From assembly GCA_046533095.1 (NCBI GenBank), contig JAJQRA010000034.1, positions 186,001 to 250,000 of the forward strand: DNA of 64,000 nucleotides, in the 5' to 3' direction. The position numbers were made by a program, and so were the translations under genes. The stretch is from ZAX-1 sp046533095 (GTDB lineage Bacteria > Bacillota > Clostridia > Lachnospirales > Lachnospiraceae). Under the pieces are notes generated by a model. It saw only the letters and a list, made by a program, of their open reading frames with translations. It was not told the DNA's origin and made no database searches. Positions within the stretch are counted from its first letter, which is position 1. Each line of letters opens with the position of its first letter. Positions 28,701-37,146 of the stretch are shown piece by piece.

Positions 28701-29550
28701 CAGCTACAACAAGTTATTAGGAACAGTTAATATAGACAAATTACGTACCAAACTTAATTCACCCTACTTGATTGTTTTTGGATCAGTTACTGCTTACTTT
28801 GGCAGTCCTGCATTTGGTGCATATGCAGGATCCAATTCAATGCAGGAGCAATACTGTAATTGCCTTAGAAGTAAAGGAGAACGGGTAAAAAGTGTTCTGT
28901 GGAGTTTTTGGAATAAGACAGGTATGGCTAGTGGTATAAAGGTAAACAGTTATAAGCAGAATATTTTCCAACATATAGACAATGACGATGGTGTTGCTTG
29001 TTTTAATAGTGTGTTAGGCTGTGAAAACATGATAAATATTATTGGAATTAATCGAGAGAATTATGCTGTTAAACACCAAGTCATTGACATGTATAAACCT
29101 CGTATTAATATAACGCTATCAAATCATAAATATAGGGATAGATTACAAAAGCATATCTCTGATTCAAGCGCAGCATTTCTGGCTAAATATATTAACTATC
29201 GTTACGATACGAGCAGCAATGTAACCTGGTCAGATGAATTACAAGAAATATGGAATAAAATATCTGCGGTTTGGAAAGGTACATTAAAGATAGAAGAGGT
29301 AGAACTCGATGATAATATATTTGATTTAGGAGGCGACTCAATTAGTATTTTTTCAATATCCAGTCAATTAACAGATGTTTTTAAGATGGATATAAAAGCA
29401 ATAGATATCATGATGAATCCCCGTATAAAAGAGATATCTGTTTTTGTATTCAATCAGAAAAACAATATTAATCCGAGCGACTCTGCTAATATTAAAGATA
29501 AAGCAAGGCAGAGAAATGAAAAGAGGCTACAAAGCCGTAAGAAAGGATAA
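25708..29550 (+). CDS. Acyl-AMP ligase-ketoreductase-carrier protein
   Basis: A 1280-aa paralogue of the middle of the 16476 protein. The first 80 residues end in KVPFIPRDGKGNVDNNKL, which looks like the last motif (A10) of an otherwise lost adenylation domain. About 135-640 is an acyl-AMP ligase with FTSGSTGLPKG (from about 300), HAAGLIWSHIRD, FGMTETSSC and ITGDLGFI. From about 700 there is a ketoreductase with its structural half, NADPH motif GGMGGIG (886-892), Ser1026 and Tyr1039. The carrier serine is Ser1211 in LGGDSIS. There is no terminal reductase. By analogy with AL-KR-carrier starters it should load and reduce a short, probably alpha-keto, acid. GGAGG is five bases before ATG 25708. 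Confidence 0.87.
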   Translation: MTNHEIFEVSPDIFDWAEIENIVYFSCLKEVQYIDFPVQIQSKCKFIKVPFIPRDGKGNVDNNKLIKMESVDSEQMQELANIITKVDENSKAKLFYDNDAATLKLPRNNKSAAKDTSNLYNGNKAIAKSEPLNLDDRKFYDLVDLISSRSNSSQRIIYYSKDGKSVQTIGELYQNAKYCAGNLVESGVRPGDKLIFQVSSKRAFLEVFWACMLIGAVPAPMTVIEDYEAESSNVDKLYNIWSLLNNPKVLVTDIEDSGIKHLEKDSRFTNLEVLSFNNKENNIDIPLHRWNIDETSLILFTSGSTGLPKGVQLCQKNIFARTLGEIQLYKLDEHNVDLNWMTFTHAAGLIWSHIRDIYMDILQIQVDTEIILKNPLLWIDLINEYRVTITWAPNFAFAMVADNIDRNKEYSWKLDSLEYAFAGGEANISRVLLSFLNALKEYGLSQNCIVPAFGMTETSSCVTYYNYFSPDAHHDNDQFIPVGQPTPGSELRIVNAQGNLCNEGEIGYLQGKGPSYTCGYYKNDMVNKESFSDDGYLITGDLGFIIDNQLTITGREKDIIIINGLNYYVQDFEAAADDVAGVLASSSVATSVLGKSETEEVLIFFTPEKSELLGDNGIIELKQIVESIRKTIQEQCLVNPAHIFPYRAEESARTELGKKQRNKYRNDYLDCKYQIWESKLEDTVEYSLLSPIWIKYHIDNSNSYANIKYLFDDDATKETIMKIDSHIQQENIIESYDNLIDNECLVDFTFYSVNEIELTSDNLKNYYRKLSKHLSIIASKAVKLKIYFPTHNALHITESEQGWNYQGSDLFSIVKTLNQENTYIDVRQIDFSYYLDHLMRQEIGSCSKDVIVAYRGGQRYVQRFKTIENPVPGNWINPNDTVMVVGGMGGIGKYLCSYLHRSYNARLVIIGRSSETNHAHDLEILRRHSCQVVYAQADITDFENLQKKVSKVLAQHKWTLDGIINLAGVLSTENSDTYNNNLLKHTVEKEIFDNYYITSYNKLLGTVNIDKLRTKLNSPYLIVFGSVTAYFGSPAFGAYAGSNSMQEQYCNCLRSKGERVKSVLWSFWNKTGMASGIKVNSYKQNIFQHIDNDDGVACFNSVLGCENMINIIGINRENYAVKHQVIDMYKPRINITLSNHKYRDRLQKHISDSSAAFLAKYINYRYDTSSNVTWSDELQEIWNKISAVWKGTLKIEEVELDDNIFDLGGDSISIFSISSQLTDVFKMDIKAIDIMMNPRIKEISVFVFNQKNNINPSDSANIKDKARQRNEKRLQSRKKG

Positions 29551-29554
29551 AACT

Positions 29555-31987
29555 ATGAATCTTAAGGAGAAAATTAAGGTTTTGTCAGATGAACAACGGC
29601 AAAAGTTGTCTTCAATGCTTAAAGTTGACGGACATAAATATGGTGTTTATCCGTTGACAAAAGCTCAATATGGACTTTGGTGCACCTATCAAATAGAACC
29701 TGCGGGGAATAGCTCTTTTTACAATATCTGTTGCAGCGTAAATCTATATGGGGATACTTGTGTGGACAGTTGCTTATCAATTATAAAATTATTACATACT
29801 AAGCATGAGGCATTATCATATAGGTTTATTAATCTAAAGAGTAATACATATCAGTATATAGATTCTGAATCTGAACCTTTAATAGAGGTAAGAGATTTTA
29901 CAGATTCTCCTGATTTTGAGAAAATAACGAAAATATCAGAAATTGAGAATACATTGCAATTTTATCATTTTGATTTAACCAGTGAGAGTCCTATTAAATA
30001 TGTTGTCGTAAAATCAAGTGATAAGGAAATTATAGTATACTTCTGTATTCATCATATCATCTCTGACGGTTGGTCATTGGGCATATTGGTCAAGACTTTT
30101 CTTGAACTGTATTTTAATAAAAATACTAATATTAGTATTAATGGGTTCTCAGACTATATCAAGCTGTGCAACACAGAAAAGTATTCTGATTTGCAAGCTC
30201 AAAATCTTAAGTTCTGGAAAAGCAGATTAAAAAACACAAATTCAATATTAGTTGATAAGACGATTGAAGTTGAAAATACGAATTCATCTTCTGCTGAACA
30301 CTACGAGATTATGCTGCCGGGGAACTTTCAAGAACAAGTGGAAATATTCTCTAAAAAAAATCACCTTAGTCTACAAGCAATAACATTATGTGCTTTTTGT
30401 GTGGTAATGCAGAGGTATTACTTTAATGATTCACTAAATGTTGGCATTACATTTGCTCGAAGAAGTCATGACTGCACGAGGAATATGATAGGTGATCTGG
30501 CTTCCATAATACCTATCCCCATTGCTGTGGACGAATCTTTAAGTGTAGTAAATGCAATAAGAGCGGTTAATTCAATACTTCTGGAAGGTATTGAACACGA
30601 AGAGGTAGAAATATCTGATCTTATTATGGAGACGGTAAAGGAGAGGAGACAAGATATACAGCCACTATATCAGCTAACATTTGCTTATCATGGAAAGAAT
30701 TTATTAGCTGGGTTGGTGGAAGGAAGGCAGGAAATCAAAGTAGATGAGGTATCATATGTTTTTAGACATATCCTAAGTAAATTTACAAATGGATTTAATG
30801 GCTATGTTTGTGTTACTGTGCAAGAGAAGGCAGAAGGGCTATGTTTACAAGCAGATTATGCCGTAAGGTACTTTGACCGTAAGAAAATTGATGTTGTACT
30901 TAAATCCATCTCAAATTTACTTCAGTATTTTATTAGCAAGCCAGATATGCCCGTAGAGGAGAGTGTCACTCTTAAGAGCCAATTAGCAGTGTCTGAATGT
31001 GATACTCTTCCTAGCACGAGCGTAGGTTTTTTGAAAAATAATAGAATTGAGCAACTCAGTAATAGTCCGGGTAATATTGCTATTTTGGATTACAATAATA
31101 ATGTTACCCCTATTGGCTATCCTGGTTACCTATATTACAAACAAAATGGTTCATGGCAATCCAGCGGTGAATTTGGGATTATTAATACAGAATATGAATT
31201 ATCAATAGTTCCGGAATATTCACGGATAGTAAGGTTAGAAAATGATGTTGTTGATACAGCGTCACTTAGGCTGGAAATATGTACGAAGTATGAGGTTGAT
31301 TGTCTGGTTTATTATTACAGGCAGGTAGCAATTATTATCTATTCAGGGAATAAATCATTATTGCTAGAAGATTTACAAGAATATATACATACAGAGCATG
31401 TTGTAATATTCAAAACATCCAAAGCCTTCGCTAACGTAAGAAACGTTACAAATTCGATAGCTAGTAGTGTGCTTAAGCTTTCTACAATCGAATCAGTTAA
31501 TAGGTGCTTATTTTTGCAGTCAGAAGATAACTATTATTTTATTTACGAAACGAACAATAATTCTAATCTTCATTCTGAAGAAATTACTGAAATTAGGAGA
31601 TTAGTTAATTACAAGAATTTAATCATTGGTAGATATGAACATATACCCCATACTGGTAGTCAAATCATTTCTAGAGAGATATGTTTAGATTCAATTATTA
31701 TTCCTAAGGGAAAAACCCTAACTAAAACAGAAGATAAGTTAATTTCAATATGGAATAAGATTCTATTGCAAGATAGCTTTACTATTTATGATAAGTTTTA
31801 CGAAATAGGTGGCAACTCTATGCTGATGATGAGATTATATCAGGAAATAAATAAAGAGTTTGAGATTAATATAAATATCGCTGAACTATTTGTATGTAAT
31901 ACGATTAAGGATCAGGCTAAATTTCTTGACAGTGAGTATATGGACTGTTCAAATACGAAAGAAGAAGTTGTAGGAATGAAATTCTGA
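29555..31987 (+). CDS. NRPS fragment: condensation, vestigial A, PCP
   Basis: An 810-aa protein. After a short helical lead, a condensation domain (about 25-470) carries HHIISDGWS with His166-His167, Asp171 and Gly172, fully canonical. The next 230 residues align only loosely with the second half of an adenylation domain (GYPGYLYYKQNG, then SSGEFG where GELYIxG...YRTGD would stand). They lack any ATP loop, so this part cannot activate an amino acid. The C-terminal carrier is intact: IGGNSMLMM, Ser755. ATG 29555 follows GAAAGGAT; an upstream in-frame stretch overlaps the previous gene. The carrier must be charged in trans, or it accepts a pre-formed chain. Confidence 0.85.
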   Translation: MNLKEKIKVLSDEQRQKLSSMLKVDGHKYGVYPLTKAQYGLWCTYQIEPAGNSSFYNICCSVNLYGDTCVDSCLSIIKLLHTKHEALSYRFINLKSNTYQYIDSESEPLIEVRDFTDSPDFEKITKISEIENTLQFYHFDLTSESPIKYVVVKSSDKEIIVYFCIHHIISDGWSLGILVKTFLELYFNKNTNISINGFSDYIKLCNTEKYSDLQAQNLKFWKSRLKNTNSILVDKTIEVENTNSSSAEHYEIMLPGNFQEQVEIFSKKNHLSLQAITLCAFCVVMQRYYFNDSLNVGITFARRSHDCTRNMIGDLASIIPIPIAVDESLSVVNAIRAVNSILLEGIEHEEVEISDLIMETVKERRQDIQPLYQLTFAYHGKNLLAGLVEGRQEIKVDEVSYVFRHILSKFTNGFNGYVCVTVQEKAEGLCLQADYAVRYFDRKKIDVVLKSISNLLQYFISKPDMPVEESVTLKSQLAVSECDTLPSTSVGFLKNNRIEQLSNSPGNIAILDYNNNVTPIGYPGYLYYKQNGSWQSSGEFGIINTEYELSIVPEYSRIVRLENDVVDTASLRLEICTKYEVDCLVYYYRQVAIIIYSGNKSLLLEDLQEYIHTEHVVIFKTSKAFANVRNVTNSIASSVLKLSTIESVNRCLFLQSEDNYYFIYETNNNSNLHSEEITEIRRLVNYKNLIIGRYEHIPHTGSQIISREICLDSIIIPKGKTLTKTEDKLISIWNKILLQDSFTIYDKFYEIGGNSMLMMRLYQEINKEFEININIAELFVCNTIKDQAKFLDSEYMDCSNTKEEVVGMKF

Positions 31988-32001
31988 AACGGGGTGGATA
32001 A

Positions 32002-35000
32002 ATGAATACATTTAACAGTATTGCAATAATAGGTATGAGTGGAAGATTACCAATGATCTCATCATTGGATGAGTTAGATGATATCTTTAGCAACAAAGTT
32101 GATACGATACGCCCTGTCAGTGAAAACAGGATTGAGTTACAAAAATTAGACAAGAATAAAATTTATAAGGAAACAGCTTATTTAGATGATATTGAATTTT
32201 TTGATTATCCCTTTTTTAATATTAGCAAAAATGAGGCACAGTACATAGATCCGCAGCAAAGGATTGCTATGCAGCTAGCTTGTGAAGCTATTGAAAATAG
32301 TGGATACTCACTGTCGTCAATGAAAGGGAGCAATACATCTGTTTTAGTAGCAGCACATGATAGTTATTTCTTGGACTTGCTTGAAAATCCATCTGGACCT
32401 GCATTGATTGGAAATTTCTTAGATGTACTTCCGGCTCGGATATCGTATTTTCTAGATTTAAGGGGAGAGGCAACGGTTATTCAAACATCCTGCTCCTCAA
32501 GCTTAACAGCAATATATGATGCATGCATCAAATTAAATGCATATGAAACAGATATGGTGCTAGTAGGAGCAGTTTGCCTTGATTTTAGAATAAATGAGGA
32601 GAATAAAGAAGATAAAATAGGTATATATTCAGGAAGCAATCGATGCAAATCTTTCGACGAAGACGCAGATGGAACAAATTTCGGAGAAGGGGCAGGTTTT
32701 ATTTTACTAAAAAGATTTGATGATGCAATAAATGATAAAGACAATATATTGGCAGAGGTCAAATCAGTTGGCATTAATCAGGATGGAAGCCGGTCCAATA
32801 GCCTGACCGCTCCCAGTGCTGCTGCTCAAGCTGAGCTGCTACTGAAAACATGGGAAAGGGGGGGAATTAATCCGGAAGATATTGGATATATTGAGGCACA
32901 CGGAACTGGTACCAAAATAGGTGATCCAATAGAAATTTTAGGTATCACAAAGGCAGTTTCAAATTTTACAGACAAAAAGGAGTTTTGCCCTATTGGAAGT
33001 TTGAAATCAAACTTTTCACATTTTGGCTCGTTTGCAGGATTGGCTAATATATTAAAAGGAATAATATCCATTCAAAACGGGAAGAAATATCCATTGCAGA
33101 ACTTTAAAGCACCGAATCAATTGATCGATTTTAAAAATTCACCTGTATATCCTATCACGGAAGTTGAAGAGTGGTATGGAGGGAAGAGTAAATTGTTTGC
33201 CACGAGTGCTTTCGGAATTTCAGGTACCAATGTACATGTAGTACTTGGGGAATATGATAGCTATGCACCTCTTGATATAGAATACTATCCAGAAATCGTC
33301 ACTGTCAGTGTCAAATACGAGGAGGTCTATGAAACATACCGTGCTAATCTACAAGCTCGTGCAAGAATCTGCAACTCCTATGCTGAGTTTTGCTATACAC
33401 TCAATAGTGGCAGGGATCCGTATTCATATAGAGTGGCAGCAGTAGTATCATCAAGAGAAGAATTAATAGAATTTTTATCAACATCAAAGGTAGAGCTATT
33501 AGAGAAGAAAGAAATAGTATTCTTATGTTCTGATAATAATATTTGTGAAAAGGAAGAAATACGCAAATTATGCGAAAATTCAACATATTTTAATGAGATT
33601 TATTCGCAATTCATAAACAGATTAGGTGAACAAAATGAAAACACAAGATATCTAGTACAAAATGTATCGCTGTACCGCTTTCTCAAACGCATCGGGATTG
33701 AGTCAAGCAAGGTAATTGGTAGTGGTAAAGGAAATATTGTTGTTGATTATTTAACGGATAAGATAGACTTCGAAGAGGCAGCTAGTAAAATTTCTACATA
33801 TAGTGAACAAGGGAAATTTAACGAGGTCGGTTTTTTAGAATATGTAAAAAAACAGTTTAAAGAAGAGGATAATTTCTTTTTGGAATTAGGAAATCAAGGT
33901 ATTATCGAAAGCTGCTTGGATAAGAATGGTTACAGTAACCACATATCTGCACTAAATGAAACAGGTATATTAGCTGCTGTTGGAAAGCTGTATTGTTTAG
34001 GTTGTGATATTCTCTGGAATAAATATTATGAAGGAAGAAACAGAAAGAAGATGGCTTTACCAACGCATCCGTTTAGAAATTTAATTGCTTGGCCTGTAGC
34101 TATTAAGAGCACTCATAATACGAGAACTAAGGAGGATACTAAGACTCGGGATTCTAAGCCGATGGATATTTATGCATTCCTTCATGAGCTATGGTGTGAA
34201 CAGCTTGGAGTAGATGAAATTAAGAAGGATGATGATTTGTTTGAATTAGGGGCAGATTCATTAATGGGAATGGATGTTGTAGAAAACATTGAAAAGAACA
34301 TTGGTATTAAAATTGAATTTGAAGCGGTATACAAGTATCCGACATTAGAAATGCTTGGGGCATATTTGCTTACACTTAAAGGCTCCGGAAACGAAGAAAA
34401 AAATGATATTATAAGTTATATCGAGAGACATGATAAGATGCTAGTTTCTTATAATCAGAAAAGAATGTTGTATTTATTCGAAGAATCAAATAAAAGCAGT
34501 TCATATAATATGCCTTGTATGTTCAAATTTAAAGGTGACTTGAATGAATCAGCCTTTTTATTAAGTGTTTGTGCACTTGTGCAACGTAACGAAAGTCTAC
34601 ATACTATATATACGAAGAACGATGGCGAATATTATCAACGTATACTCAATGAGTATGAATTAGTGAATGAACTTATTGATTTAAGTTCAAAAAGTGAACC
34701 TCTAATTAATGAAACAATAAGAAATTATTGTGACCAATCGTTTGATTTATTTAGAGAAATTCCAGTAAGAAGCTATTTGATTAAGGTTAACGAAACTGAG
34801 CATATTTGGCTTGTCAACACGCATCATATAGCTGCAGACGGATGGTCAATGGGCATTGTATGTAATGAAATATGTAAGATTTATAAATCTGCCTTGGAAG
34901 AAAAAAAATTCGCAGATATTCCACCTCAAAAGAATCAATACGTTGACTATGCATATTGGGAGAATGCGTTAGCTAAAAGCGATGATTTCAAGAAACAGGT

Positions 35001-35790
35001 ACAATATTGGACAAATTTATTAAAAGGGGTTAAGGGAATAAGTAATGTCCCAACTGACAAAGTTAGACCATCTTTACAAACATATGCTGGTAGTACCCAC
35101 AAGTTTAGTTTTGGGAAGGAACTGACAAATCTTTGTAAAATTTTTTCCAAACAAAAACAATTATCGCTATTTACATTGCTTGAAACTATATTTGCAATTA
35201 CATTATCTAAGATTTCTGGAGATGATGATCTGTGTATTGGGGTACCAGTAGCAAATCGTAAGGACAAGAATTCTAAAAATGTAATAGGTTTTTATTCCAA
35301 CACAATAGTAGTGAGAAATATGTTTAAGAAGAATCAGAGCATTTGGGAAAATCTTAATTCAAATAAAGATATGCTTCTTCGTTCCTTTGACAATACAGAT
35401 GTATCTTTTGAAGAAGTGGTACGTAATGTGGAATTTAAGAGAAACCCTGCATACTCGCCGCTATTTCAGCATGCATTTGCCTATCAGAATTATGGGGTAC
35501 AGGAATTTCAACTTCCTGGAGTAACGGTAGACATTGAAATATTAGATTTTAATGCTGCAAAATTTGATATGAGCATGACTATATTTGAAAATGAGAAAGA
35601 ACTACACGGTTTATTAGAATATAATACAGACTTGTACTATAGTAATACAATTACAAATTTATTGGATCAGTATCTATATTACATAAAATATTGTGTAGAA
35701 AAGTCCGAGGTTTTGTTAACTGATTTACCTGTAGATGAAAAACAAGTAACGATTGTCAGTGGAGAAAAGGAAGAAGAGTATAGTTTCTAG
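32002..35790 (+). CDS. PKS-NRPS hybrid: KS-(dead AT)-ACP-C
   Basis: A 1262-aa hybrid. The ketosynthase (1-425) is canonical: Cys164 in TSCSSSL, His300 in EAHGTGT, His340 in SNFSHFGSFAG. Residues about 470-710 occupy the AT position and end in the usual post-AT linker (ALPTHPFRNLIAWP). They are shorter than an AT, and the GHSxG nucleophile site reads GSGKGN (573-578), with no serine nucleophile. So the module needs an extender loaded by another AT, probably that of the 22748 protein. The ACP site is LGADSLMG, Ser753. The C-terminal condensation domain (about 810-1250) has THHIAADGWS, with His941-His942 and Asp946. A condensation domain at the end, without a partner module downstream, suggests hand-off to another protein or capture of a free nucleophile. 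Confidence 0.9.
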   Translation: MNTFNSIAIIGMSGRLPMISSLDELDDIFSNKVDTIRPVSENRIELQKLDKNKIYKETAYLDDIEFFDYPFFNISKNEAQYIDPQQRIAMQLACEAIENSGYSLSSMKGSNTSVLVAAHDSYFLDLLENPSGPALIGNFLDVLPARISYFLDLRGEATVIQTSCSSSLTAIYDACIKLNAYETDMVLVGAVCLDFRINEENKEDKIGIYSGSNRCKSFDEDADGTNFGEGAGFILLKRFDDAINDKDNILAEVKSVGINQDGSRSNSLTAPSAAAQAELLLKTWERGGINPEDIGYIEAHGTGTKIGDPIEILGITKAVSNFTDKKEFCPIGSLKSNFSHFGSFAGLANILKGIISIQNGKKYPLQNFKAPNQLIDFKNSPVYPITEVEEWYGGKSKLFATSAFGISGTNVHVVLGEYDSYAPLDIEYYPEIVTVSVKYEEVYETYRANLQARARICNSYAEFCYTLNSGRDPYSYRVAAVVSSREELIEFLSTSKVELLEKKEIVFLCSDNNICEKEEIRKLCENSTYFNEIYSQFINRLGEQNENTRYLVQNVSLYRFLKRIGIESSKVIGSGKGNIVVDYLTDKIDFEEAASKISTYSEQGKFNEVGFLEYVKKQFKEEDNFFLELGNQGIIESCLDKNGYSNHISALNETGILAAVGKLYCLGCDILWNKYYEGRNRKKMALPTHPFRNLIAWPVAIKSTHNTRTKEDTKTRDSKPMDIYAFLHELWCEQLGVDEIKKDDDLFELGADSLMGMDVVENIEKNIGIKIEFEAVYKYPTLEMLGAYLLTLKGSGNEEKNDIISYIERHDKMLVSYNQKRMLYLFEESNKSSSYNMPCMFKFKGDLNESAFLLSVCALVQRNESLHTIYTKNDGEYYQRILNEYELVNELIDLSSKSEPLINETIRNYCDQSFDLFREIPVRSYLIKVNETEHIWLVNTHHIAADGWSMGIVCNEICKIYKSALEEKKFADIPPQKNQYVDYAYWENALAKSDDFKKQVQYWTNLLKGVKGISNVPTDKVRPSLQTYAGSTHKFSFGKELTNLCKIFSKQKQLSLFTLLETIFAITLSKISGDDDLCIGVPVANRKDKNSKNVIGFYSNTIVVRNMFKKNQSIWENLNSNKDMLLRSFDNTDVSFEEVVRNVEFKRNPAYSPLFQHAFAYQNYGVQEFQLPGVTVDIEILDFNAAKFDMSMTIFENEKELHGLLEYNTDLYYSNTITNLLDQYLYYIKYCVEKSEVLLTDLPVDEKQVTIVSGEKEEEYSF

Positions 35791-35803
35791 AATGGAGGTA
35801 GAT

Positions 35804-36496
35804 ATGAAGTTGTTATGCTTTCCGCATGCCGGGGGATTTTCGTTTTCCTATTATTTCTTTAAAGTGCTTAAACTTAATGGAGTAGATAAAAATGATGTGG
35901 TATTGTATGAGTATCCACATAGAGGCAATAGGTTGAGTGAGCAGCAGTATGAAGAGTTTACTGACTGTGTGCAAGCTGTTATTAAGGAATATGAACCTAT
36001 GCTTGAGAATGATGAATATATTTTGTTTGGTCAAAGTTTAGGTGGATACTTAGCATATGAGGTAGGTAAAATCTTACAAAAAAAATATAATAAAAAATCG
36101 AAAGTTACGATTATTTCTGGACAGATGCCACCTTGTTATGCTAAGGAATATGTGGTTGATTATGCAAATTCTGACGCACTTAATGCTTATCTGAAAAAGA
36201 TGGATGTAAGTGAGGACTTTTTGAAAAAAACTGGGCAATCATATATTGATCTGGTTTGTGACGATTTAAAAATGTTTGAATCATATCTGCCGATGCCTAT
36301 GAATGAGGATACACAATCATCTAACATAGCAATTGTATTTGGTGAGGAAGATCCAGAAATTGATATTGTAAAACTAAGAGAGTGGGAAAAGTATTGTGAT
36401 AATTTGGTCAGTATAAAGAGCTTTCCGGGGAGACACTTTTTCTTTAATGAATGCAAGGAAACCTTTATAGACCATATTAATAAACTTATCAAGTAG
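35804..36496 (+). CDS. Second type II thioesterase
   Basis: A 230-aa free-standing thioesterase: CFPHAGGFSFSYYFF, YEYPHRGNRL, nucleophile GQSLGG with Ser78 (Gln replaces the common His), Asp in VFGEEDPEID, and His in FPGRHFFF. It is divergent from the copy at 14055, so the two probably edit different carriers; one may also act as the release enzyme, since no integrated type I thioesterase exists. The start ATG at 35804 follows GGAGG in the context AATGGAGGTAGATATGA, identical to that of the 16476 gene. This is the last intact gene of the array. Confidence 0.9.
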   Translation: MKLLCFPHAGGFSFSYYFFKVLKLNGVDKNDVVLYEYPHRGNRLSEQQYEEFTDCVQAVIKEYEPMLENDEYILFGQSLGGYLAYEVGKILQKKYNKKSKVTIISGQMPPCYAKEYVVDYANSDALNAYLKKMDVSEDFLKKTGQSYIDLVCDDLKMFESYLPMPMNEDTQSSNIAIVFGEEDPEIDIVKLREWEKYCDNLVSIKSFPGRHFFFNECKETFIDHINKLIK

Positions 36497-36599
36497 CTGA
36501 TATTAGCAAGGACGCACTGAAGTTGCATTATTAACATAACAAATAACCTATTATGTACAAATATAATTAGGAAACGTTTCCTTCTCTTGCGTGACGGAG

Positions 36600-36924
36600 G
36601 CGGTGCGTGGCTTACATCCGATACACTTAAAATACTTCTTATGGAAAACAAGAACGGACAATATGCTCGTCATTCTTCCTTAAGGGTATCCAGTGGCTGA
36701 ATTTAAAAGTATTTCCGTGCAAACTGTTGGGAGAACCGTTTATCATGATTGAGGATGGTTTTGAAACAGAGGTTGAAAATCTTTTGATAAAAAACAACGT
36801 TAAACCTGATATTCGGTTCACCGTGACGGAGGATTGTGCAGGAATCGTAATGGTGGAAAAGGCTTGGGTGATAGCAAGAGGTTTGGGGAAGAAATTATGG
36901 CAAACCCCACTGTTCTCCGAATGA
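36600..36924 (+). pseudogene. LysR-family regulator remnant (effector domain)
   Basis: The frame from 36727 encodes GEPFIMIEDGFETEVENLL then KNNVKPDIRFTVTEDCAGIV, unmistakably the co-inducer-binding domain of a LysR regulator. Just upstream, MLVILP and GYPVAEFKSISVQ occur in another frame, interrupted by a stop (36656-36712). The C-terminal end after IVMVEKAW is scrambled. The helix-turn-helix half is missing. The gene is dead, and it marks the downstream edge of the NRPS/PKS array. Confidence 0.7.
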
Positions 36925-37146
36925 TTCTGCTTGTTTCTTTCTGTATTTTTAGAACTTGTTCAACACTTGGTATACCTATTCTTAGCCATTTGGCTATGCT
37001 TTCGTTTGTTTCACCTCGGCTTTTGCAAAATTAAATATCTTCTTGTTTCGCTTACTATATATTGGGGCAAATGAATCATCTTTTTGACTCTATTGTATTA
37101 AAAATGAAGGAGTTTTATGAAAACTGTAGTGTCAAAAGGTGGTCTT
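36925..37146. other. Gene-free stretch with a possible HTH fragment
   Basis: No intact gene. On the minus strand (about 36935-37035) one frame reads KSRGETNESIAKWLRIGIPS, the style of a transposase or phage helix-turn-helix. It is short and I hold it loosely. No clear terminator for either neighbouring gene was found. Confidence 0.25.

Noticed and set aside
36187..36651. Minus-strand frame of 154 codons
   Set aside because: Antisense to the second thioesterase and to a dead region; composition and lack of motifs indicate a shadow.
36727..36924. 65-codon frame as an independent small gene
   Set aside because: The translation is a piece of a LysR effector domain with the rest of the gene visible in other frames, so it is a pseudogene part.
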